Source of the DNA: an uncultured Myxococcales bacterium | GTDB taxonomy: Bacteria > Myxococcota_A > UBA9042 > DTJE01 | Direction of reading: 5' to 3' | DNA: 64,000 bases | Assembly (NCBI GenBank): GCA_937975765.1 | Contig: CALJUR010000080.1 | Location: 53,317 to 117,316 of the forward strand | Part shown: positions 43,999-52,756 of the stretch, piece by piece | Layout of the letters: every line of letters starts with the position of its first letter | Numbering within the stretch: the first letter of the stretch is position 1 | Translations under genes and position numbers: made by a program | The notes under the pieces: model-generated | The model's database searches: none | What the model was told of the DNA's origin: nothing | Seen by the model: only the letters and a program-made list of their open reading frames with translations

Positions 43999-45003
43999 AT
44001 GCGCATCCAGGGGCGTTGGGTCGGCGTGGCGGCGGCGATGGTGGCCGCGCTGGCGATGGGGTGTCCGTCGGACGGCGACGACCAGACGGACGAGGGCCAG
44101 GACGTGACGGTGACGGATCCGGGCATCGAGGTCGTCCAGACCGAGACCGGCGGCGAGGAAGTGACGACGACGGGCGCCTGCCTGCCGTGCCTGCAGCCCG
44201 GCATCGCCATGCGGTTCTCGAAGCTGGACGTCAAGGAACCGTCCGAGCCGCTGGGCCTGCCGGAGTTCCTGAACGCGATCTGGGCGCCGGACATCGACGA
44301 CAGCCGGCTGAACATCGTGCTGCGCATCGACGCGGTCGAGGACCTCACCGGCGTCGGCGCGAAGAAGCGGATCACGGTCTCGGTCGGGTCGGCCTGGCAC
44401 GAACTGACGGCCGGCGTCGCCTCCACGGTGGACCAGGTGATCGAGGTGGGCGGCAAGAAGACGCCCGTCGAGTACTACTTCCTGGAGGGCGCCTACAGCC
44501 AGTTCACGATCGAGGTGAACGCCGACTGCACCTTCACCTCCGTGGGCGACGCCAGCCTGAAGTTCCACCCGGGCCCGATGGACCACGGCCTGATCTGCTC
44601 GGCCGGGTCCCAGGCGATGGGCTTCGACGCGGACACCATCCCGATGGACAAGCTGCTGGCCACCGGCCGCTTCAACGACACCTGCACGGCCATCGATACC
44701 GGCACGCTGCGGGGCTGCATCGCCCGGACCGCCGCCTGCGAGATCTGCTCGTTCGGCCCGGCGCCGGACTACTCGCTGTGGAAGATCCAGAAGGACCCCA
44801 GCGGCGGGAACGAGCCCTGCAAGGCGTCCTACTGCGCCGCGAACTGCGCCAAGGGCCTGTGGGTCAACTTCGGCGGCTTCGTGAACGACCTGGGCGTGCC
44901 GCTGCAGTGCGACTACAACGAAAGCGGGTCGAACAACGGCTACCTGATCGCCGGCGACTGGCAGGCGAAGGCCGTCCCGTTCGGCGACGCCCCGGCCCAG
45001 TAG
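43999..45003 (+). CDS. Cys-rich lipoprotein, function unknown
   Basis: The ATG follows AGGAGG and gives 334 residues. The lipoprotein signal ends LAMGC, with an Asp/Glu/Thr-rich linker after it. The body is beta-rich, with about ten Cys likely forming disulfides, including a CLPC pair near residue 60 and CEIC near 250. No known domain is recognised. It is a single gene convergent with CotH. It is similar in style, not clearly in sequence, to the other surface lipoproteins of the window. Confidence 0.55.
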   Translation: MRIQGRWVGVAAAMVAALAMGCPSDGDDQTDEGQDVTVTDPGIEVVQTETGGEEVTTTGACLPCLQPGIAMRFSKLDVKEPSEPLGLPEFLNAIWAPDIDDSRLNIVLRIDAVEDLTGVGAKKRITVSVGSAWHELTAGVASTVDQVIEVGGKKTPVEYYFLEGAYSQFTIEVNADCTFTSVGDASLKFHPGPMDHGLICSAGSQAMGFDADTIPMDKLLATGRFNDTCTAIDTGTLRGCIARTAACEICSFGPAPDYSLWKIQKDPSGGNEPCKASYCAANCAKGLWVNFGGFVNDLGVPLQCDYNESGSNNGYLIAGDWQAKAVPFGDAPAQ

Positions 45004-45049
45004 GCATCGACCCACCAGGCCCCGACCTCGCGAACGCCCCTTCGGACCT

Positions 45050-46384
45050 TCAAGGCAGCACCCCTTCCGACTCCAGGTACGCCTTCCGCTGCCGCACTCG
45101 GTCCGCGGCCTCCTCGCAGTCGGCGTCGAAGTCCTCCATGTCGGAGGACGCCTTGTACGGGTCGGCCTCGACGTACGGGCGCACCTGGTCGCAGACGGTC
45201 GCGACGCGGGACTGCAGGCGGGGCAGCAGGTCGTCCCGGAAGGCCTTCAGGTGCGCCACGTACGCGGCCTTCCAGGCGGGGTTCGCGTTGATCAGCACGC
45301 GCAGCTTGCTGGGCGGCAGTTCCAGTTCCGGGTGGCCCCAGTACTCGAAGGGATTGGATTCCGGGTCGGCGTACTCGCACAGGATGTCGTCCAGGTCCCA
45401 CGGGATCACCAGGAACCCGCGACCGGGGTGGTCGTACAGCAGGTAGTTCGTGCCGCCGTTCGTGAAGTTGTCGCCGGTGGGCAGGACGGCCTCGGCGGCC
45501 ATCTCGCGCAGGACCTGGGGCACGTCCATCAGGCCGGGCAGCGCGGCGAAGAACGCGGCGTGATCGCCCGTGTCCGGCTCGTCGTCGACGAGTTCCTCCA
45601 GGTCCCACAGGCGCGACAGGTCGGGCGTCGACTCGTTGGTGATCAGTTCCGACCCGTTCTCGTACAGGTTGCCGGAGGGGTCCGGGAAGTGGTCCTCCAG
45701 GAACTCGCGGTCGACCACCTCGATGTTGATGTAGAGGCCGAACGGCTGGCCGTCGACGGTCACCGTCGCGTGGTTCGCCCGGGACGCGGGAAGGCCCGCC
45801 TCGCGGAACAGCCACAGGCCCAGGCGATCCCGGATCGGCGCCGAGTGGAACGGGTTGGCCTCCAGGTTCAGCGCCCGCAGGCCGCGGAAGCGCCCGGTCT
45901 TGTCCCAGTGGTTGAACCGCACGACGAACTGCGGCTTCTTCTCCTCGGCCCAGTAGTCGGGGTTCGACTTGGACCGGCAGGCGGCGTCCGCGAAGGTCTG
46001 GCCTTCGAACGTGAAGGCGCAGTGCACGTACTCCTTGGTGCCCGTCGCGCGGAACGCCTGGAACCGGTCCCACTCGCCCTCCGGGAAGGCCAGCGCGAAC
46101 GCGACCACCCTCTCTTCGTCGAACATCGACACGTTCTTCGGGTTCGGGCGCGCCACGAAGGTGTCGGCGTCGGGGGCAACGGCATCGGCGTCGCGGGTCG
46201 CCGCGTCGGCATCGGACGCCAGGTCCGCCGCCGGCGTCGAGCCCCCCCCGCACGCGACCGCCAGCAGCACCGGCAGGATCCCGCGTGCCAGAAATGCGTG
46301 CCAAAATGCGTGCCAGCCTCGATTTTCCCGCGGCACTCCAGCCGCCCGGCCTGCCGCCGCAACGCCAGGTCTTTCCTGCATCAT
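45050..46384 (-). CDS. CotH kinase family lipoprotein
   Basis: The 444-residue product (from the first of two ATG codons) has a lipoprotein signal with WHAFWHAFLARGILPVLLAVAC, then an Ala/Asp linker. The CotH core is present: NVSMFDEERV, FGLYINIEVVDREFLEDHF, NLYENGSELI and NYLLYDHPGRGFLVIPWDLDD, whose Asp residues fit the kinase-like active site. CotH proteins phosphorylate exported proteins; in spore formers they act on coat proteins. A 12-bp tandem duplication makes WHAFWHAF. The start overlaps the upstream permease stop and lies next to a family A repeat, so the N-terminus may be rearranged. Confidence 0.75.
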   Translation of the reverse strand: MMQERPGVAAAGRAAGVPRENRGWHAFWHAFLARGILPVLLAVACGGGSTPAADLASDADAATRDADAVAPDADTFVARPNPKNVSMFDEERVVAFALAFPEGEWDRFQAFRATGTKEYVHCAFTFEGQTFADAACRSKSNPDYWAEEKKPQFVVRFNHWDKTGRFRGLRALNLEANPFHSAPIRDRLGLWLFREAGLPASRANHATVTVDGQPFGLYINIEVVDREFLEDHFPDPSGNLYENGSELITNESTPDLSRLWDLEELVDDEPDTGDHAAFFAALPGLMDVPQVLREMAAEAVLPTGDNFTNGGTNYLLYDHPGRGFLVIPWDLDDILCEYADPESNPFEYWGHPELELPPSKLRVLINANPAWKAAYVAHLKAFRDDLLPRLQSRVATVCDQVRPYVEADPYKASSDMEDFDADCEEAADRVRQRKAYLESEGVLP

Positions 46385-47823
46385 TGCCCCTGGAAATAGG
46401 AGGCTGTCCCTCTTTTCCGGAAGTAGAGGTAGAACGGCACGCCGATCGCCACCAGCACCGTGCCCACCAGGGCGTTGCGGGTGTTGTTCACGATCGACAT
46501 CACTACGAACACCAGCGAGAACGCCGCGAAGGCCAGCGGCACCCACGGGTATCCCGGCACCCGGTAGGGCCGCGGCGCGTCCGGGAAACGGATCCGCGCC
46601 ACCACCACCGCCAGCGCCAGCAGCCCGTAGAACGCCCACGACACGAAGATCAGCATGTCCGTGATCTGGTCGAAGGTGCCGGAAAAGACCAGCAGCGACG
46701 ACCACGCGAACTGGATCCACAGCGACACGTGCGGCGTCTGGCGGCGGGCGTGCACCGCGTCGATCCCGCGCCACAGCAGGTCGTCGCGCGACATCGCCCA
46801 GTAGACGCGCGCCGACACCAGCGCCGTGCCGTTCAGCGCGCCGAAGGTGGACAGGATCACCGCGATCGCCACCAGCCCCGCCCCGTACGGCAGCACCTGC
46901 GATACCGCGTCGGACGCCACCAGCGACGACGACGCGACCTGTTCCACCGGCAGCAGCGCGAAGTACGCCGCGTTGACGCCCAGGTAGCCGACGGTCACCA
47001 GCAGCATGCCGATCGCCAGCGCCCGCGGGAAGTCGCGCGAGGGATTGCGCATCTCGGTGCCGACGTAGGTCACGTTGATCCAGCCGTCGTACGCCCAGAA
47101 CACGCCCGACAGACCCAGCGTCAGCGCGGCGGCCAGCGGCCCCCAGCCGACCGCCGACGGGTCCAGCGACGGCGGCACGATCGGCCCCTCGAACGGCGCC
47201 AGCAGCGACCGGGCCCCGACCACGCCCACGACCACGATCGCGGCCAGGATCCCCAGCTTGATCCACAGGAACGCGTCCTGCACCCGCGCCCCCAGCCGCA
47301 CCCCCAGCACGTTCAGGACCGTCACGACCAGCAGGCACGCCACCGCGACGGCCTTGGTGCCCAGTTCCCGGAACGGGAAGAAGTCGATGACCCCGAACAG
47401 CGTGCCGCCCCAGGACGCCATCTGCGGCGACGGGTCCCCCCAGCCCCCGAAGACCCGCAGGTACTCCGCGAAGATGTAGGCGATCGAGGCCAGCGTGCCG
47501 GTCTGGATCACCGACAGCACCGACCAGCCGTACAGGAAGCCCGTGAACGGCCCGAACGCGCGGCGCAGGTGGGCGTACAGGCCGCCCGCGTCCGGGAACG
47601 TCGCCGCCAGTTCCGCCGCGCACAGCGCCCCCAGGAAGGACACCACCGCCGCCGCGACCCACAGCAGCAGCACCAGCGACGGCGACGGCAGTTCGGCCGC
47701 CATCGGCGCGGCCTTCTTGAAGATCCCCGACCCGACCACGGACCCGACCACCAGCGCGGTCGCGGTCAGCATGCCGAGGGTGCGGGGCAGGTCCCTTCGC
47801 GCCATGCGATCCGGACCGGACAT
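46381..47823 (-). CDS. Amino acid permease (APC superfamily)
   Basis: The 480-residue transporter has twelve predicted membrane helices. Helix 1 carries the unwound VVGSGIF substrate motif, helix 3/4 ELAATFPDAGGLYAHLRR matches APC family loops, and the EMRNPSRDFPRAL loop is typical. It would carry amino acids or polyamines across the inner membrane by exchange or proton symport. The last residues KRGTASYFQGQ are read from a family A repeat, so the natural C-terminus was probably changed by insertion. The stop overlaps the CotH start. The HAD phosphatase gene lies 27 bp upstream. Confidence 0.85.
   Translation of the reverse strand: MSGPDRMARRDLPRTLGMLTATALVVGSVVGSGIFKKAAPMAAELPSPSLVLLLWVAAAVVSFLGALCAAELAATFPDAGGLYAHLRRAFGPFTGFLYGWSVLSVIQTGTLASIAYIFAEYLRVFGGWGDPSPQMASWGGTLFGVIDFFPFRELGTKAVAVACLLVVTVLNVLGVRLGARVQDAFLWIKLGILAAIVVVGVVGARSLLAPFEGPIVPPSLDPSAVGWGPLAAALTLGLSGVFWAYDGWINVTYVGTEMRNPSRDFPRALAIGMLLVTVGYLGVNAAYFALLPVEQVASSSLVASDAVSQVLPYGAGLVAIAVILSTFGALNGTALVSARVYWAMSRDDLLWRGIDAVHARRQTPHVSLWIQFAWSSLLVFSGTFDQITDMLIFVSWAFYGLLALAVVVARIRFPDAPRPYRVPGYPWVPLAFAAFSLVFVVMSIVNNTRNALVGTVLVAIGVPFYLYFRKRGTASYFQGQ
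46392..46418 (+). repeat. Family A repeat at permease stop/CotH start
   Basis: Begins GGAAATAGGAGGCTGTCC and ends CTCTTTTCC. It encodes part of the permease C-terminus and lies a few bp upstream of the CotH start codons. Confidence 0.85.
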
Positions 47824-47850
47824 GCAGCCTCCCAGGGGTGCGTCGATCGC

Positions 47851-48543
47851 CTACGGAGCCGGGACGCCGTGGATCATCGCGACCAGGTCGCGGGCCACCA
47901 GCCCGCAGAAGTCGGGGACGCGCCGGTCGGCCAGGGCGGCCTGCTCGGGGAGCGTCTGTTCGCTGTCGATGGCCAGGACCTTCATGCCCGCGGCCTTGCC
48001 GGCCTGGATGCCCGAGTGCGCGTCCTCGACGACCAGGCAGCGCGCGGGCGGGATGCCCAGCGCCTGCGCGGCCATCAGGAAGATTTCCGGGTCGGGCTTG
48101 AAGCGCGTCACGTCGTCGCCGGTCTTGACCGCGTCGAAGAACTCGGCCAGCGCCGTCACCTCCAGCACGCGCCGCACGTAGCGGGCGGGCGACGACGACG
48201 CCAGCGCCACCGGCAGGTCGGCCAGCCGCAGGCTTTCCAGGATTTCGCGCGCGCCGGGGATCAGCATGACCCCCTCCTCCTCGACCATCCGGCACACCTG
48301 GTCCATGCGCCGCTCGACCAGTTCCTCGGCGGGGCCGGGCATGCCGAACCGCTGGCAGTAGAAGCGGATGTTCTGCAGGGCGGAGCGGCCCGGGATGAGG
48401 CTGCGTTCCTGCGGGGTCAGTTCGTCCATGGATCGGCCGACGGTGTCCAGCAGGGCCTGCGTGCCCCGGCGGTACAGATCCTCGGACTGGACCAGCGTTC
48501 CGTCGAGGTCGAACAGGACTGCGTACGAGCCGCGCCGCTGCAT
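47851..48543 (-). CDS. HAD-superfamily phosphatase (phosphoglycolate/beta-PGM-like)
   Basis: The 230-residue enzyme has HAD motif I FDLDGTLVQSE, motif II Ser in ALASSSPARYV, the Lys in TRFKPDPEIFL, and motif III/IV VVEDAHSGIQAGKAAGM. The helical cap between motifs I and II is of subclass I. Such proteins remove phosphate from small sugar phosphates or phosphoglycolate, or act as beta-phosphoglucomutase; substrate is not determined. There is no Shine-Dalgarno; a TACCCT box ends 6 nt before the ATG. The permease gene follows in the same direction. Confidence 0.88.
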   Translation of the reverse strand: MQRRGSYAVLFDLDGTLVQSEDLYRRGTQALLDTVGRSMDELTPQERSLIPGRSALQNIRFYCQRFGMPGPAEELVERRMDQVCRMVEEEGVMLIPGAREILESLRLADLPVALASSSPARYVRRVLEVTALAEFFDAVKTGDDVTRFKPDPEIFLMAAQALGIPPARCLVVEDAHSGIQAGKAAGMKVLAIDSEQTLPEQAALADRRVPDFCGLVARDLVAMIHGVPAP

Positions 48544-48549
48544 GCGCGA

Positions 48550-48579
48550 AGGGTACGACGCGGCACGGCGCACCGTCAA
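48550..48579 (-). promoter_or_regulatory. Candidate promoter giving a leaderless HAD transcript
   Basis: TTGACG, 18 bp, TACCCT, then 6 nt to the ATG on the minus strand. Confidence 0.4.
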
Positions 48580-48606
48580 ATCCCCGTGTTGCCGCCGGAT
48601 GGGACA

Positions 48607-48623
48607 TTGACGCATCGCGTCAA
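48607..48623. promoter_or_regulatory. Perfect palindrome overlapping the -35 box
   Basis: TTGACGC and GCGTCAA arms with 3-bp spacing. Its position on the -35 suggests a repressor operator for the operon. Confidence 0.5.
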
Positions 48624-48634
48624 ACCCCTACAAT
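48607..48634 (+). promoter_or_regulatory. Strong sigma-70-like promoter of the G3P dehydrogenase-like operon
   Basis: TTGACG, 16 bp, TACAAT; a GGAGGG ribosome site follows and the ATG is at 48662. This is the best promoter match in the window. Confidence 0.65.
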
Positions 48635-48661
48635 ATCGCCGGCCCGGAGCCTGGAGGGACC

Positions 48662-50161
48662 ATGCAGGATCGCCTGTACGACGTCGCGATCGTCGGCGGC
48701 GGCGTCATCGGATGCGCCATCGCCCGCGAACTGTCGCGGTACCGGCTGGACGTGGTGCTGCTGGAGAGGAACGCCGAGGTCGGCTTCGGAACGACCAAGA
48801 CGAACTCCGGCATCATCCACCCCGGGCACGACACCCCGGTGACGACGCTGAAGGGGCGCCTGGTCGTGCGCGGCAACGCGATGTTCGACCAGCTGCAGCG
48901 CGAACTGAACTTCGGCTTCCAGCGCATCGGGGCGCTGACCTGGGTGCGCGACGAGGCGGACGTGCCGGTGGCGATGGACCTGATCCGGCAGGGGCTCGAC
49001 AAGGGCGTCCCCGGCCTGGAGTGGTGGGACCAGGCCCGCCTGCGCCGCGAGGAGCCGAACCTGGCGCGCGACCTGATCGGCGCCATCCACGCCCCGTCGG
49101 GCGGCGTCATCAACCCCTACGAGTTCGCGTTCGCGCTGATCGAGAGCGCGATGAAGAACGGCGTCGAGCTGCGGGTGGACTGCCCCGTGTCGTCGATCGG
49201 GACGCGGGACGGGCACCTGGAGGTCGGCACCCCGATGGGCCCGGTGGCGGCGCGCTTCGTGCTGAACTGCGCCGGCGTGCACTGCGACGACATCGCCCGG
49301 ATGGCCGGCTGCGACGACGTGCGCATCGTGCCGCGCAAGGGCGAAGAGTTCATGCTGGACAAGCGCCTGCACGGCATCGTGCGGCGCCTGGTGTTCCCGC
49401 TGCCGAACCGGAAGACCAAGGGCACGCTGATCATCCCGACCTACGACGGCACGATCATGGTCGGCCCGACCGCGCACGACGTGCCGGACAAGGAGGACGT
49501 CGCGACCACCAACGCCGGGGCCGCCGAAATCTTCGACTACGTGGGGCGGCTGTGCCCGTCGATCCACCCGTCGGACGCGATCACGGCGTTCGCGGGGCTG
49601 CGCGCGGTGTCCGACACCGGCGACTTCATCATCGGGCCGACATCGCAGAAGGGCTTCCTGAACGTCGCGGGCATCCAGTCGCCCGGGCTGACGTCCGCGC
49701 CGTCGATCGCGGAGTTCGTGCGCGACCTGCTGTGCGACGAGGGCCTGGAGTTGCAGCCGAGGGCCGACTTCGACCCGCACGTGGAGGGGCCGCCGCGGTT
49801 CGCGACGCGGTCCCACGAGGACCAGGACGCGCTGGTGGCGGCGGACCCGCGCTTCGGGCGCATCGTGTGCCGGTGCGAACTGGTGACCGAGGCCGAAATC
49901 CACGCGGCCATCGACCACGGCGCCCGGACGATCGACGGCGTGAAGTTCCGCTGCCGGGCCGGCATGGGGCGGTGCCAGGGCGGCTTCTGCACGTCGCGCA
50001 TCGTGACGATCCTGTCGGAACGGCTGGGCATCCCGCCGGAGCAGGTGACCAAGCGCGGCGGCGGGTCGTGGATCCTGCTGCCGATGGACGACGCGGGCGG
50101 GGGCGACGAAGCGGGCGGGACGCCGGACGGCGCGACGGGCGCGGAGGTGGAGGCATGCTAG
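48662..50161 (+). CDS. FAD-dependent glycerol-3-phosphate dehydrogenase-like protein with BFD [2Fe-2S] domain (GlpA-like)
   Basis: The 499-residue flavoprotein starts with an FAD-binding loop (AIVGGGVIGCAIARELSRY) and the following FGTTKTNSGIIHPGHD segment, as in GlpA/LhgO-type dehydrogenases. The C-terminal 110 residues carry a BFD-like [2Fe-2S] domain with Cys403, Cys405, Cys438 and Cys443 (CRC and CQGGFC). It would oxidise glycerol-3-phosphate or a similar hydroxy acid and pass electrons to membrane carriers. It overlaps the next gene by a few bases. Together with the two following genes it forms the glpA-glpB-like-DUF1667 arrangement known from clostridia and other anaerobes. Confidence 0.85.
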   Translation: MQDRLYDVAIVGGGVIGCAIARELSRYRLDVVLLERNAEVGFGTTKTNSGIIHPGHDTPVTTLKGRLVVRGNAMFDQLQRELNFGFQRIGALTWVRDEADVPVAMDLIRQGLDKGVPGLEWWDQARLRREEPNLARDLIGAIHAPSGGVINPYEFAFALIESAMKNGVELRVDCPVSSIGTRDGHLEVGTPMGPVAARFVLNCAGVHCDDIARMAGCDDVRIVPRKGEEFMLDKRLHGIVRRLVFPLPNRKTKGTLIIPTYDGTIMVGPTAHDVPDKEDVATTNAGAAEIFDYVGRLCPSIHPSDAITAFAGLRAVSDTGDFIIGPTSQKGFLNVAGIQSPGLTSAPSIAEFVRDLLCDEGLELQPRADFDPHVEGPPRFATRSHEDQDALVAADPRFGRIVCRCELVTEAEIHAAIDHGARTIDGVKFRCRAGMGRCQGGFCTSRIVTILSERLGIPPEQVTKRGGGSWILLPMDDAGGGDEAGGTPDGATGAEVEAC

Positions 50162-51468
50162 GGCGCCTTCAGAACCGGTACGACGTGGTGGTCGTGGGCG
50201 GCGGGCCGGCGGGGCTGGCGGCCGCGATCGGGGCGCGGGACGCGGGGGCAGGTCGCTGCCTGGTCGTGGACCGCGAGCCCGAGGCGGGCGGCATCCTGCT
50301 GCAGTGCATCCACTCGGGCTTCGGGCTGCACCACTTCAAGGAGGAGCTGACCGGCCCGGAGTATGCGCAGCGCTTCTTCGAGCAGGCGCTGGAGCACGAC
50401 ATCGACGTGGTGCCCGAGTCCTACGTGTCGGGCATCGGCATCGACAGCGACGGGACGCGGCGCGTGCGCGTGCTGAACGAGACGCGCGGGCTGCACACGG
50501 TGGACTGCCGGTCGGTCGTGCTGGCGATGGGCTGCCGGGAAAGGACGCGCGGCGCCATCCGGATCCCGGGGACGCGGCCGGCGGGCGTGCTGACGGCGGG
50601 CCTGGCGCAGAAGTTCGTGAACCTGATGGGGTACCTGCCCGGGCGGCGGGTCGCGATCCTGGGGTCGGGCGACATCGGCCTGATCATGGCGCGTCGCCTG
50701 GTGCTGGAAGGGTGCGAAGTCGTCGGCGTGTTCGAACTGATGCCGTACTCGAACGGGCTGACCCGCAACGTGGTACAGTGCCTGGACGACTTCGGGATCC
50801 CGCTGCACCTGTCCACGACGGTGACCGCCATCGAGGGGCGCGACCGGGTGTCGGCGATCCATGTGGCGCCGATGGGGCCGGACGGGCGGCCGGACCTGCA
50901 GCGGCAGCGGCGCGTGGAGTGCGACACGCTGCTGCTGTCGATCGGGCTGATTCCCGAGAACGAGCTGTCGGCCAGCCTGGGCATCGACCTGGACCTGGTC
51001 ACGCGCGGGCCGCGGGTGTCGTCCACGCTGGAAACCAGCCTGCCGGGGGTGTTCGCGTGCGGCAACGTGCTGCACGTGCACGACCTGGTGGACTTCGTGA
51101 CGGGCGAGGCGCTGCGGGCCGGGCGGCACGCGGGCGAGCACGCGCAGGGCATCCGCATGGCGCGCGACAACATCACGCTGGTGGCCGGCGACAACGTCCG
51201 GTACTGCGTGCCGCACACGCTGTCCACCGGGCGCGAGCACACGATCTTCATGCGGTGCAAGGAGCCGATGAAGCCGTGCGAGATCGTGGTCGGCGACCGG
51301 ATGCGCAAGCGGCTGTCGTTCGTGGTGCCGGCCGAGATGATCATGTTCACGATCAAGCCGGACGCGCTGGAGGGGTACCACGAGGACACGCTGCGCATCG
51401 ACATCCGGCCGCTGGAAGGCGCCGGGCGGCGCGCGACGGACGCCGCCGGCCAGGGAGGTGCAGCATGA
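50155..51468 (+). CDS. FAD/NAD(P)-binding oxidoreductase (GlpB-like partner)
   Basis: The 437-residue flavoprotein has an N-terminal FAD loop (VVVVGGGPAGLAAAIGARDAG), the LLQCIHSGFGLHHF segment with a conserved Cys, a second dinucleotide loop (VAILGSGDIGLIMARRL, about residues 164-180) and a terminal GVFACGNVLHVHDLVD motif. It belongs to the pyridine nucleotide-disulfide oxidoreductase group that accompanies GlpA-like enzymes and DUF1667. It likely relays electrons from the first subunit to NAD(P) or a carrier. Start and stop overlap neighbours (ATGCTAG and ATGA). Confidence 0.85.
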   Translation: MLGRLQNRYDVVVVGGGPAGLAAAIGARDAGAGRCLVVDREPEAGGILLQCIHSGFGLHHFKEELTGPEYAQRFFEQALEHDIDVVPESYVSGIGIDSDGTRRVRVLNETRGLHTVDCRSVVLAMGCRERTRGAIRIPGTRPAGVLTAGLAQKFVNLMGYLPGRRVAILGSGDIGLIMARRLVLEGCEVVGVFELMPYSNGLTRNVVQCLDDFGIPLHLSTTVTAIEGRDRVSAIHVAPMGPDGRPDLQRQRRVECDTLLLSIGLIPENELSASLGIDLDLVTRGPRVSSTLETSLPGVFACGNVLHVHDLVDFVTGEALRAGRHAGEHAQGIRMARDNITLVAGDNVRYCVPHTLSTGREHTIFMRCKEPMKPCEIVVGDRMRKRLSFVVPAEMIMFTIKPDALEGYHEDTLRIDIRPLEGAGRRATDAAGQGGAA

Positions 51469-51827
51469 GCGAGAACGCCGCGTTCACCTGCATCGGGTGC
51501 CCGATCGGATGCCCGCTGCAACTGACCCACGAGGGCCGCGAGATCCTGGAGATCGAGGGCCACCAGTGCAACCGGGGCGCCAAGTACGCGCGACAGGAGT
51601 TCACCGACCCGCGGCGCGGCATGTCCACCACCGTCCGCATCGAGGGCGCGCGCTGGGCGCGGCTGCCGGTGAAGGTGACGAAGCCGATCCCCAAGAACCG
51701 CGTCATCGAGGCCGCGCGCATCATCCACGGCGTGGTGGTACAGGCCCCCGTGAAGGTCGGCGACGTCGTCCTGCGCAACCTGCTGGGCGAGGAAGGCGTC
51801 GACGTGATCGCCACCCGCTCGATGTGA
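51465..51827 (+). CDS. DUF1667 family Fe-S protein
   Basis: The 120-residue product has CIGCPIGC (Cys9, Cys12, Cys16) and Cys35 in GHQCNRGAKYA, the four-cysteine group of DUF1667. The family follows GlpA/GlpB-like genes and is thought to serve as a small redox partner. Members have no known structure-based mechanism that I can state. It is the last gene of the operon; a family A repeat follows immediately. Confidence 0.85.
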   Translation: MSENAAFTCIGCPIGCPLQLTHEGREILEIEGHQCNRGAKYARQEFTDPRRGMSTTVRIEGARWARLPVKVTKPIPKNRVIEAARIIHGVVVQAPVKVGDVVLRNLLGEEGVDVIATRSM

Positions 51828-51830
51828 TCC

Positions 51831-51857
51831 GGAAAATAGGGCCAGCCTCTCTTTTCG
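51831..51857 (-). repeat. Family A repeat, left of RAYT transposase
   Basis: Starts GGAAAATAGGGCCAGCCTC and ends TCTTTTCGC. The core is inverted relative to the copies at 38447 and 46392. Confidence 0.8.
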
Positions 51858-51933
51858 CGTTCCAGTCTCGTCAAACGGAAACAGATGGCCGCTTGAACCG
51901 ATTCCACCAGGTCGGCATCCTGCGAGGTGCGTC

Positions 51934-52614
51934 ATGCCACGAATCGCCCGCGTCGTTGTTCCGGGATGCGCGCATCACGTGACCCAACGTGGCAACTACC
52001 GCCAGACAGTCTTCGACTGCGTCGACGACCGGATCTTCTACCTCGAGACCTTGCGAAAGTATGCGGATCTTCACGGTACCAGAATTTGGGCATGGTGCCT
52101 GATGCCCAATCACGTCCACCTGATCGTAGTGCCCGAAAACGAGAAGTCGCTGGCTCGAACCTTCGAGAAGGCGCAGGCGGCCCATTCCTTCCGGATGCAC
52201 TCAAGGCGTTGCCAGACGGGGCATCTCTGGCAGAACCGGTACTACTCGTGCGTGCTGGATGATTCGCATCTCCAGGCGGCCGTCCGTTACGTGGAGCTCA
52301 ATCCGGTTCGAGCCGGCTTGGTCGACAAGCCTGAGGACTACGATTGGTCCAGCGCATGGAGCCATCTCAACAAGGCTCAATCACCCTATCTGGACTCCGG
52401 ATGTCCCGTTCTTGAGGACTTCCCGGATTGGCGTTCCTTCCTCATCGATCCCGATCCTCTCGTGCAGATGGATGTCATTCGTCGGTGCACGAAGACAGGC
52501 CGTCCCGCTGCAGAACAGGCTTTTCTGGCACGGCTGGAACTCGACACCGGGCGCACCCTGCATGCGCCGAGAAAAGGCCGTCCCCCCAGGAACCTTCCCC
52601 TTCCGTGCACGTAG
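51934..52614 (+). CDS. REP-associated tyrosine transposase (RAYT/Y1_Tnp)
   Basis: The 226-residue protein starts GCAHHVTQRGNYRQTVF and contains the HUH motif NHVHLIV (His60, His62) and a likely catalytic Tyr in WQNRYYSCV (Tyr103/104), followed by YVELNPVRAGLV, a signature of IS200-like RAYT proteins. Such enzymes cut single-stranded DNA at REP hairpins. Base composition is clearly less G+C-rich than around it, suggesting transfer. It is flanked on both sides by family A repeats. The frame is intact, so it may be active. Confidence 0.92.
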   Translation: MPRIARVVVPGCAHHVTQRGNYRQTVFDCVDDRIFYLETLRKYADLHGTRIWAWCLMPNHVHLIVVPENEKSLARTFEKAQAAHSFRMHSRRCQTGHLWQNRYYSCVLDDSHLQAAVRYVELNPVRAGLVDKPEDYDWSSAWSHLNKAQSPYLDSGCPVLEDFPDWRSFLIDPDPLVQMDVIRRCTKTGRPAAEQAFLARLELDTGRTLHAPRKGRPPRNLPLPCT

Positions 52615-52632
52615 GGACAGCCTCCAATTTCC
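52614..52632 (-). repeat. Family A repeat, right of RAYT transposase
   Basis: GGGACAGCCTCCAATTTCC begins at the transposase stop codon. Confidence 0.8.
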
Positions 52633-52756
52633 TCTGACACCGATTCATTCGCGAACGATCCATCGAGACACCGGACGTAAGGCCCCGCTATGCTTTGTAA
52701 TATTTGCTGATTCATCAACACGACACACTAGACCGAAGAAGGTTGGTCGGGAGGTT

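Noticed and set aside
46290..46320. 12-bp tandem duplication in the CotH signal region
   Set aside because: It is a short in-frame duplication coding WHAFWHAF, noted in the gene entry; it is too short to treat as a repeat family.
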